A DNA stretch of 64,000 bases from Saprospiraceae bacterium. GTDB taxonomy: Bacteria; Bacteroidota; Bacteroidia; Chitinophagales; Saprospiraceae. The position numbers and the translations under genes were made by a program. A model generated the notes under the pieces. The model did not search any database. It had not been told where the DNA came from and saw only the letters and a program-made list of their open reading frames with translations. The stretch spans positions 1 through 64,000 of the forward strand of contig JAEUUU010000149.1 in NCBI GenBank assembly GCA_016787345.1. Reading direction: 5' to 3'. Below are positions 54,763 through 62,099 of this stretch, one piece after another. Numbering within the stretch: position 1 is the stretch's first letter; each line of letters opens with the position of its first letter.

Positions 54763-55391
54763 TGCGACTGGCGATCGTTTCCGGAGTCGCTCTTTTGCTG
54801 CTGACCGCTTGTTCGGGCCCTCGCAAAACAAGTAGCAGTGGCAGTGATCTGACGCAACTGGTCGAATGGATGAGCGGCGATTTCAGCAGCCTGGCGCAAA
54901 GTCAGCGGGATTCGGATTATTACGACATCCGTCTGCACATCAGGCCAATCTGGCTTCATGACAAAGGCAATCACTGGCTCTACGTCGAACAGGCGATGGC
55001 ATCGGCCGAAAACAAACCGTACCGACAGCGTATTTATAAAGTGGAGCGCGATGGCGAGGGCTTTAAAAGTATTGTTTACACCCTTCCTGAACCCGGAAAA
55101 TGGGTGGGGGCTTACAACAACGTGGCCCTGTTCGACGCTTTGAAACCGACAGATCTTTCTTTGCGAGACGGCTGCACAGTTTATTTGGTAAAGAAAAACA
55201 AGACCGAATTTTCAGGCGAAACGCGCAGCGGCGATTGCGACAGCAACATTCGAGGCGCTAAATACGCCACTTCCAAAGTCACGATCACCGCTGAAAAATT
55301 GCTGAGCTGGGATCAGGGATTCAACGACAAAGGCGAACAGGTTTGGGGGGCGACAAAAGGCGGATATGAATTTGTAAAAATTAAGCATTGA
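54759..55391 (+). CDS. CpcT/CpeT-like lipoprotein
   Basis: 210 residues; the start may be the ATG at 54759 or at 54762. A lipobox LLTAC (Cys18) makes it a lipoprotein. The rest is a CpcT/CpeT domain: LVEWMSGDFSSLAQSQRD, then HWLYVEQAMASAENKPYRQR, then IYKVERDGEGFKS. In cyanobacteria this beta-barrel attaches bilins to phycobiliproteins. Bacteroidota lack phycobilisomes, so the ligand must be different. The gene precedes a cobalamin adenosyltransferase by 20 bases, which invites a tetrapyrrole-related guess but is not evidence for it. Confidence 0.82.
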   Translation: MMRLAIVSGVALLLLTACSGPRKTSSSGSDLTQLVEWMSGDFSSLAQSQRDSDYYDIRLHIRPIWLHDKGNHWLYVEQAMASAENKPYRQRIYKVERDGEGFKSIVYTLPEPGKWVGAYNNVALFDALKPTDLSLRDGCTVYLVKKNKTEFSGETRSGDCDSNIRGAKYATSKVTITAEKLLSWDQGFNDKGEQVWGATKGGYEFVKIKH

Positions 55392-55411
55392 CAAAATAAC
55401 CAGTCCTTCAA

Positions 55412-55966
55412 ATGGCTTTTCGGATCTACACCAAAACGGGCGACAAAGGCGATACGGCGCTTTTTGGCGGGCGGCGAGTCCCCAAAAGCCATCTGCGTGT
55501 GGATGCGTATGGCACCGTCGACGAACTCAATGCCTTCATCGGAATGCTGCGCGATACGCAGAACGACGAACACCTTCGTGAGATATTGGCCGAAATACAA
55601 AACAGGCTGTTTTCCCTGGGGGCGCATCTTGCCTCCGATCCGGCTAAAAATCCGACCGCGCCCGATTTGAAGGCGGAGGATGTTCAATTGCTGGAATCGG
55701 AAATTGACGCCATGGATGCCGTGCTTCCCCCGCTCAAAAACTTCATCTTGCCAGGCGGGCATCTTTCGGTTTCCGTCTGTCATGTTTGTCGCACGGTGTG
55801 CCGCCGGGCCGAACGCCTGGTGGTGGCGCTGAGTCGCCGCTCGCCCGTCGATACGCTGGCGATTCAGTATCTGAACCGCCTTTCGGATTATTTCTTTGTG
55901 CTGTCGCGTCATTTGGCCCACCAGCTCGATGCCGATGAGGTGATCTGGAAACCGAGAAAAACATAG
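55412..55966 (+). CDS. ATP:cob(I)alamin adenosyltransferase, PduO type
   Basis: 184 residues. Transfers the adenosyl group of ATP to cob(I)alamin, giving coenzyme B12 for mutases. The N-terminal ATP loop is YTKTGDKGDTALFGG (6-20). AYGTVDELNAFIG and the helix with CRTVCRRAER follow, then the C-terminal YLNRLSDYFFVLSR. All are typical of the trimeric PduO/MMAB type. The segment before CRTVCRRAER contains an extra Cys pair (CHVC). The gene ends 18 bases before the next one. Confidence 0.93.
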   Translation: MAFRIYTKTGDKGDTALFGGRRVPKSHLRVDAYGTVDELNAFIGMLRDTQNDEHLREILAEIQNRLFSLGAHLASDPAKNPTAPDLKAEDVQLLESEIDAMDAVLPPLKNFILPGGHLSVSVCHVCRTVCRRAERLVVALSRRSPVDTLAIQYLNRLSDYFFVLSRHLAHQLDADEVIWKPRKT

Positions 55967-55984
55967 TTTATTCCGTTTGCACTG

Positions 55985-57352
55985 GTGAAAAACATACTGC
56001 CCGATTTTCATCCGGTAACCTCGGGAGCCGCCGCGATCCCGTTTCGTTCTCCCTGGTTGCTGACAATCGTCTCAGCCTTGCTGGCGACTTTTCTGTTGCC
56101 CCAACAGGCGCCTTTTGCCTACCGGTATGCAGTGGGGCAGCCGTGGTCGTACCGGACGCTTTCGTCGCCTTTTGATTACGAAGTGCTTTACCCGGAAGAT
56201 CAGCGAAAGAACGACCTCGACAAAGTTGCCTCGGAGCACGGGCCTTATCTGCTGGCCAACCCGGCAACGCCCCGGGCCGGCAAACAGAAACTGGCGGAAT
56301 TACTCACCGAACAAACCCGCGTAAGTCGGCACGATCCGCAATTCGCCGATCTGGTGGCCAACCCGGGGGCGTATGAGGCGTATGGCGCCCGTTTGCTGGA
56401 CGATATTTATGCCAGGGGCATCGTTGCGCCCGAAACCGAAGTCTTTTTACGGGAACAAGCCGGACGTTACGTGTACGTTGTCGAGGGCAACGACATTCGC
56501 CAGACCAAACTGGCCGACTTGCTTACCCTGGAAAAAGCCCGCGACGTGCTGAGTGATTCTCTTCCTTTCAGCCAGCTCCGCCAGCCGGAGATGCTGTTGC
56601 CTTTGCTCGAAAAAACGCTGGAGCCCAATCTTGTCTTTACCGATTCGCTTACGCGCGCGGCATTGCGGCAAAAACGGGCATCGGTGCTCAGTACGGGGAT
56701 CGTGGTGCGAAAAGGCGAGGTCATCGTGTCGCACAACGACTTGATTACCCCGGAGACCGCGCAAAAACTCGACTCGCTGGCGCGCCGTTACGAACAACCC
56801 GGCGGCTGGCAAAAACTCGCGGCTTATTTCATCCTGTCTCTTTTGCTGTTTGGTGCATTCTTCACGGCCCTTTGGCAGCGCGCACCGGAAGTTTTTGACA
56901 TTAAAGAAAAATTATGGTTGCTGCCGGCCTTGTCGCTGAGCGCCGTATTGTTGGTCAATCTTACCCAGCAATTTGCCGCCGCTGCGCCACTCATGCTGCC
57001 TTTGGCTGGGCTCCCGCTGGTACTCTCCCGCTACCCTCGACCGGTAGGTTTGGCGATTTGGGCCGTGGTAATTCTACTGACCGGATTTGCGCTGGACTGG
57101 GGTGTGGCCTGGATAATGATTCAAACTGCCGGCTTTCTCGTTGTGTTACTCCTCCCGGCTGCTAAAAACTGGCAAGGCGCCCTGTTTACGAGCCTTGTAC
57201 TTTCCGTAACCGGCGGCCTGTCCTGGCTGGCAACATGCTGGGCCGGCAGATTGCCGCAACCCTTGCAAAGCCCCGATGTGTTGCTGTTTTTGGTGTTGGC
57301 GGCAGCGCTGACGAGTGTAATGGCGTGGGTGAAGTGGGGCAAAAACGATTAA
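55985..57352 (+). CDS. PgpH-like 7TMR-HDED membrane protein lacking the HD domain
   Basis: 455 residues from a GTG at 55985; the frame has an in-frame stop 18 bases upstream and no ATG candidate earlier. Layout: one helix (about 23-41, WLLTIVSALLATFLLP), a large extracytoplasmic 7TMR-HDED domain (about 45-275) with WSYRTLSSPFDYEVLY and GIVVRKGEVIVSHNDLITPE, and then seven transmembrane helices (about 280-452). PgpH proteins continue into a cytoplasmic HD phosphodiesterase that cleaves c-di-AMP. Here the frame stops at KWGKND just after the seventh helix, and the following DNA does not encode an HD domain in any frame I could see. The protein is therefore a receptor without its usual enzyme. 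Confidence 0.75.
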   Translation: MKNILPDFHPVTSGAAAIPFRSPWLLTIVSALLATFLLPQQAPFAYRYAVGQPWSYRTLSSPFDYEVLYPEDQRKNDLDKVASEHGPYLLANPATPRAGKQKLAELLTEQTRVSRHDPQFADLVANPGAYEAYGARLLDDIYARGIVAPETEVFLREQAGRYVYVVEGNDIRQTKLADLLTLEKARDVLSDSLPFSQLRQPEMLLPLLEKTLEPNLVFTDSLTRAALRQKRASVLSTGIVVRKGEVIVSHNDLITPETAQKLDSLARRYEQPGGWQKLAAYFILSLLLFGAFFTALWQRAPEVFDIKEKLWLLPALSLSAVLLVNLTQQFAAAAPLMLPLAGLPLVLSRYPRPVGLAIWAVVILLTGFALDWGVAWIMIQTAGFLVVLLLPAAKNWQGALFTSLVLSVTGGLSWLATCWAGRLPQPLQSPDVLLFLVLAAALTSVMAWVKWGKND

Positions 57353-57404
57353 GATTTGTCCGTTGCGGAGTGCACAACCGCTTGTTGGTTCAAGTCGTCC
57401 CGGA

Positions 57405-57459
57405 TTTCACGAAATGGCGCAGAGACACAGAGATCGCTTCTCTGTGCCTCTGCGTGAAA
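57405..57459. repeat. Palindromic CGCAGAGACACAGAG-type element
   Basis: Inverted repeats 57418-57433 and 57439-57454 match in 15 of 16 positions around a 5-base loop. TTTCAC and TGAAA flank them, with a 7-base insertion on the left. The unit resembles the widely dispersed TTTCACGCAGAGAC-type intergenic repeat. It lies between the convergent HD-less receptor and SusD genes and may also end transcription. Confidence 0.75.
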
Positions 57460-57545
57460 TTTAGTGGTTATACCTCGCGCTGTTGAGTGTTCAGCATAGT
57501 GGGCTCATAAACCCGATAAACTTTATCAACCGCATCAACCCCTTT

Positions 57546-59045
57546 TCAATTGTAAAACGGATTCTGTTCCAGTCGGCCATCGGTCAGGTCCACTTCCGTT
57601 TGCGGGATAGGCAGCAATTCGTGCTTTCCGGGGGTAAAATTCACCTTTCCGGCCGCCTGCATGGCGGTAGCGGCGCGGCCCCAGCGGAGCAGGTCGAACC
57701 AGCGTTGTTGCTCCATGGCCAGTTCAACGCGTCGTTCGCGGTAAATGCGTTCGCGGAGTTGGGTCTGGTCGGTGATGGTCACGTCGGGCAACAAACCCGG
57801 CAGCGGCACCGGACTGGAATCGCGGGCACGCTTGCGCACTTTGTTGAGATAAGGCAGGGCCTCGGCCGCCTTGTTGTTTTCGTTGAGGGCTTCGGCTGCC
57901 AAAAGCAGGATGTCGGCATAGCGAATCACACGAATGTTGCCGGGGCCGTTGTCCTGCAATCCAGGGTGTGAAGGCACCCAGGCTTTTTTGTTGTAACGCG
58001 GCTGGAAAATCTGCGGATTGGGCTGCACAACCGTGCCATCGGGCAACTGGTCGCCTTCGTATATGATCGTTGCCTTGCGGCGCGGATCGAGACTGTTTTC
58101 ATACGAGGCGATCAGGTTGTCGGAGGGGCGATTGAAGCCCCAGCCAAGGTTGGGTACGCCGCGAACGCCCTGCACCATGTTGTAGGGTGAAGAACCGGGG
58201 CCGGCTGATTGTTGCGTGGGCAAAGCAACTGCCTGGATTTCAAAAATCGATTCGATGCCGTTTTCTCCGGCCTGCGTAAATACGTCGCTGTATTTGGGCA
58301 TCAGGTCGTAACGGCCCGAGTTGATAATGTCGAGACACAGGATTTCGGCCTGTGCGTAGTCTTTTTCCAGCATGTACAATTTGGCCAGCAAAGCCTGGGC
58401 CGCGGCTTTGGTTACCCGTCCTTTGTCTTGTGCCGGGTATTCCTCTTTGTGCGGCAGTACGTTGATGGCGTCTTTCAGATCCTGTTCGATCTGGGCGTAT
58501 ACGTCGCTGACCGGCTGGCGGGTTTGCGCGTAGTATTCGTCCGACTGGAGGGTTTTGGTGATAACCGGCAGTTTGCCAAACCATTGTACCAGCAGGAAAT
58601 AACTGTAGGCGCGTAAGAACTTGCTTTCGCCCACGAGGCGATCGCGCAGAGCAGGGTCCATGTCGACCTTGGGCACGTTTTCGATGGCCAGGTTGGCGCG
58701 TGCGATGGCGCGGTAGTAGCCGCGATACACGGCGCTGAAATAATTGTTTGACGCATCGAAGGCGAAATTGTCGATATCGGCCAGCGGCGGCTGGTCGTCG
58801 GGGATAGAACCCTTGTCGGCATCATCGCTGATAATATCGGTGACGCCCAGATAGCCGAGTGCGATGCAGTCGAACGAGCGGAATTGCTCGTACACGGCAT
58901 TGGTGGCCTCGATGGCCTGTTCGGGTGTTTGGAAAAATTTGTCAAACGTCAGCTCGCCCGGCGGTTGGCGGTCGAGAAAATCCTTCTGGCAGGCATTGGC
59001 GGTCAGCAGGATCAGGACGGCGGAAAGGAGAATTTTACTTTTCAT
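57546..59045 (-). CDS. susD: SusD/RagB family nutrient-binding lipoprotein
   Basis: 499 residues from the ATG at 59045. Signal peptide with lipobox TANAC (residue 19). The outer-membrane lipoprotein forms the lid of a SusCD transporter and binds glycan or peptide ligands. Family features: the start CQKDFLDRQPPGELTFDKFF, helical TPR-like segments (RAYSYFLLVQWFGKLPVIT, YAQIEQDLKDAINVLP, AAQALLAKLYMLEKDYAQAE), and a C terminus with YLNKVRKRA and RERIYRERRVELAMEQQRWF. It follows SusC by 50 bases and is the last gene of this operon. Confidence 0.95.
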   Translation of the reverse strand: MKSKILLSAVLILLTANACQKDFLDRQPPGELTFDKFFQTPEQAIEATNAVYEQFRSFDCIALGYLGVTDIISDDADKGSIPDDQPPLADIDNFAFDASNNYFSAVYRGYYRAIARANLAIENVPKVDMDPALRDRLVGESKFLRAYSYFLLVQWFGKLPVITKTLQSDEYYAQTRQPVSDVYAQIEQDLKDAINVLPHKEEYPAQDKGRVTKAAAQALLAKLYMLEKDYAQAEILCLDIINSGRYDLMPKYSDVFTQAGENGIESIFEIQAVALPTQQSAGPGSSPYNMVQGVRGVPNLGWGFNRPSDNLIASYENSLDPRRKATIIYEGDQLPDGTVVQPNPQIFQPRYNKKAWVPSHPGLQDNGPGNIRVIRYADILLLAAEALNENNKAAEALPYLNKVRKRARDSSPVPLPGLLPDVTITDQTQLRERIYRERRVELAMEQQRWFDLLRWGRAATAMQAAGKVNFTPGKHELLPIPQTEVDLTDGRLEQNPFYN

Positions 59046-59095
59046 ATTGACAATCAATTTCTTTTAAAGAAAAATGATGGTTTCATCTGTTCATC

Positions 59096-62044
59096 TCAGA
59101 ACGTAACATCCAGACCGAACAAATAGGTTTTGCTCATTGGATAATTCAAAAAGTCGATACCCACGGCATAGGGGCTGCTGCCCGGAAATTCGGGCGACCA
59201 GCCGGAGTATTCCTGACGGGTCCAGAGGTTGGTGCCGCTGGCGTAAAACCGCGCGCGGGAAACGCCGATGCCCGACAACCAGTTTTTGGGGAAAGTGTAT
59301 CCCAGCATAATGCTGCGCAGGCGCAGGAACGATCCGTCTTCGATCCAGTGGTCCGAAACGCGGGTGTTGTGTTTGAAGCGATCCTGATCCATCGAGGCGA
59401 CGGTATTGCTGGTGCCTTCGCCTGTCCAGCGGTCATCGTAGAATACTTGTTCCCAGTTGTTGACGGCAAAACGGGTTTGAATCGCCTTGGCGTTCAGCAC
59501 TTTGTTGCCGCTTACGCCGAAAAAGTCGATATTGAAGTCGAACCCGTACGCTTCGATACCGGCCGAGAACCCGTAAGTCAGGGTCGGGATCGGGCTGCCC
59601 AGATACGTACGGTCTTCGCTGCTTAGAATCGAGTCGCCGTTGATGTCGGCGTAGCGGAAATCGCCTGGTTGTTCGTCGCCGAAGGTGGGATATTTTTCAA
59701 TCTCGTCTTCGTTTTGAAACACGCCTTCGACCTTATAACCATAAAACCCGCCGATCGGTTGCCCCACCACGGTGCGGGTGGCGAAACCCTGACCGAGGTC
59801 GGCTGCCAGGATTTCGGATTTGGCCTGGTTCAGCTTCATAACTTCATTATCGACGGTAGAAAGGATGAAGCCTAGGTTGTACGACACCTTGCCTTTGGTT
59901 TCACGCCAGTTGACCGTGAAATCCCAGCCGCGGTTGCGCACCTGGGCGGAGTTGACCACCGGGGTAGCCTGCGAGCCGACGTATTCCGGGATCGGCAAAT
60001 CGGCCAGAATGTCGAAAGTGAATCGGTTGTACCAGTCGGCTTCCACCGTCAGGCGGCCGTTGAGTACGGCAAGTTCCAAACCCACGTCGGTCTGACGGGC
60101 GGTTTCCCAGGTGACGCCGGCGTTGGAGTAGTTGATAAGCGTGGCGCCGGATTGCACGGTATCGTTGAAAGAACTGTACAGTTCGTCGGTTATCACGCCC
60201 AGCGAAGGATACTCGGAGGTTTTATCGTTGCCAACGATACCCCAGGAGGCGCGCAATTTCAGCCGGTCGAAGATTTTCTGGTTGGCCATAAAGGGCTCCT
60301 GTGCCACGTTCCAGCCTACGGCTGCGGAGGGGAAATAACCCCAGCGGTTGCCTTTGGCGAAGCGGGAAGAGCCGTCGGCGCGCAACGAAGCCGTGACGAG
60401 GTAGCGGTCGTAGAAAGTGGCGTTGGTGCGGAAGAGGAAACTCATCATGGCCCATTCCGTGATGCGTTCGCCGTTGGGCTGGAGCACGTTGTCGATCGTG
60501 TTGCGGCGTTTGAAACGGTTTTCCTGGGCGGTCTGGCCGGCCAGTACGTTGAGGTACAGCTTGTCGAATTCGCGGTCGTAGGTCAGGGTGTTTTCCCAGA
60601 GCCAGTTGCGAATTGTAATGCTGTCGCGGCTGGTGCGCGGGATTTCGTTGCGTTGCGAGGTAGAGACTTCAAAAGCCGGCTCGAAGTAGTATTCGCGCTC
60701 GTCGCGGCGGTCGAAGCCGAAATTGCTCCGGAAGGTGAAGTGTTTGGCAAACTTGTAATCGCCGTACACGGTGCCTACCCAGCGGTTGCGACGCTGGTGC
60801 TGGTCATTTTTATAAAAAAGGTCAGCTGCCGGGTTGCCCAGTGCCTGTCCGAAACTGGTGGGATCGGTGAAGTCGCCGGTGCTGTCGCGTACCGAAAAAA
60901 CAGGCGGAATCCGGTAAGCCGAGCCGATCACGCCGCCGCCCACGCTGTTGTTCAAGCTGGTGGAGTAGGCGAGATTGGTGCCGATACGCAGGTTTTTCAA
61001 CACCGGGTATTCGCCATTGAAACGACCGGTGTAACGGTCGAAGCCCGTTTCTTCGACGATGCCCTGCTGGTTGAAATAGTTGCCGGACAAATTGTACTGG
61101 AGTTTTTTCCAGCTGCCGTTTACGCTCAGTTGCACATTGGCCATCGGCGCATCGCGGAAAATGACGTCCTGCCAGTTCGTTCCTTCGCCCAGCGCGGCCG
61201 GGTCGGGGAAACGGGTTGTGTCGCCCGTGGATTCGGTGTACAGCTGGGCAAATTGAGCGGCGTTGGACAGCGGCAGGTAACGGTCGATTTGCTGAATGCC
61301 ATAGGAAGTATTCAGATTGAACACGGCCTTGCGGTCTTTCCTGCCTTTTTTGGTCGTAATGATGATTACGCCGTTGGCGCCGCGGTTGCCGTACATGGCG
61401 GTGGCGGAAGCGTCTTTGAGCACTTCGATCGATTGCACGTCCTGCGGGTTGACAAAAGAGGCGTTGTCGAGCAGCATCCCGTCGACCACGTACAGCGGGT
61501 TGGCATCGTTGAGCGTGCCGGTACCCCTGATGCGCACGGTGCCGCCGGCGCCGGGTTCGCCGCTGGCGGGCGTCACGTACACCCCTGCGATCTTTCCTTG
61601 CAGGGCCTGATCGACTGATGCGGTGGGAATCCGCTCGATGTCTTTGGATTTGACGGTGCCGACCGAGCCGGTCAGGTCGCTTTTCTTCTGCACGCCATAG
61701 CCGACGACGACGATTTCCTCGATCAGGGCGTTGGGCGCCATGGCGATGTTGAGCGTCGTTTGGCCGGCAAGTGGTACCGTCTGGTCGGCGTAGCCGGTGT
61801 AGCTGACGACCAGCGTAGCGCCGGCGTCAGGCAAACTAAGGCTGAAAGCGCCATTGAAATCGGTGATTGCGCCGTTTGTCGTGCCTTGAACGCGTACGCT
61901 GGCGCCGATCAGGGCTTCACCGGTTTCGGCATCGGTCACCGTGCCGCTGATACGCACCTGGGCGCTGACAAGACCCGTCAGCAATAAAGCCAGCGCACTC
62001 AAAAACATGCGTTTTCTGGCCAGAATTGATAAAAAGTGCTTCAT
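59096..62044 (-). CDS. susC: SusC/RagA family TonB-linked outer-membrane transporter
   Basis: 982 residues. Signal peptide to about residue 28 (LSALALLLTGLVSA). An N-terminal carboxypeptidase regulatory-like domain (about 30-105, VRISGTVTDAETGEALIGAS) is followed by the TonB-box region, the plug (LQGKIAGVYVTPASGEPGAG, NPLYVVDGMLLDN, IEVLKDASATAMYGNRGANG), and a 22-strand barrel ending in LFGLDVTF. The final aromatic residue is usual for outer-membrane barrels. It imports oligosaccharides using TonB energy together with the SusD lid. The gene is 55 bases downstream of the GH3 gene. Confidence 0.95.
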   Translation of the reverse strand: MKHFLSILARKRMFLSALALLLTGLVSAQVRISGTVTDAETGEALIGASVRVQGTTNGAITDFNGAFSLSLPDAGATLVVSYTGYADQTVPLAGQTTLNIAMAPNALIEEIVVVGYGVQKKSDLTGSVGTVKSKDIERIPTASVDQALQGKIAGVYVTPASGEPGAGGTVRIRGTGTLNDANPLYVVDGMLLDNASFVNPQDVQSIEVLKDASATAMYGNRGANGVIIITTKKGRKDRKAVFNLNTSYGIQQIDRYLPLSNAAQFAQLYTESTGDTTRFPDPAALGEGTNWQDVIFRDAPMANVQLSVNGSWKKLQYNLSGNYFNQQGIVEETGFDRYTGRFNGEYPVLKNLRIGTNLAYSTSLNNSVGGGVIGSAYRIPPVFSVRDSTGDFTDPTSFGQALGNPAADLFYKNDQHQRRNRWVGTVYGDYKFAKHFTFRSNFGFDRRDEREYYFEPAFEVSTSQRNEIPRTSRDSITIRNWLWENTLTYDREFDKLYLNVLAGQTAQENRFKRRNTIDNVLQPNGERITEWAMMSFLFRTNATFYDRYLVTASLRADGSSRFAKGNRWGYFPSAAVGWNVAQEPFMANQKIFDRLKLRASWGIVGNDKTSEYPSLGVITDELYSSFNDTVQSGATLINYSNAGVTWETARQTDVGLELAVLNGRLTVEADWYNRFTFDILADLPIPEYVGSQATPVVNSAQVRNRGWDFTVNWRETKGKVSYNLGFILSTVDNEVMKLNQAKSEILAADLGQGFATRTVVGQPIGGFYGYKVEGVFQNEDEIEKYPTFGDEQPGDFRYADINGDSILSSEDRTYLGSPIPTLTYGFSAGIEAYGFDFNIDFFGVSGNKVLNAKAIQTRFAVNNWEQVFYDDRWTGEGTSNTVASMDQDRFKHNTRVSDHWIEDGSFLRLRSIMLGYTFPKNWLSGIGVSRARFYASGTNLWTRQEYSGWSPEFPGSSPYAVGIDFLNYPMSKTYLFGLDVTF

Positions 62045-62099
62045 ATGAAAACGGTTTTATTTTAAATTTTAGCGGTTTAATGTTGTGGCTGACACACGC

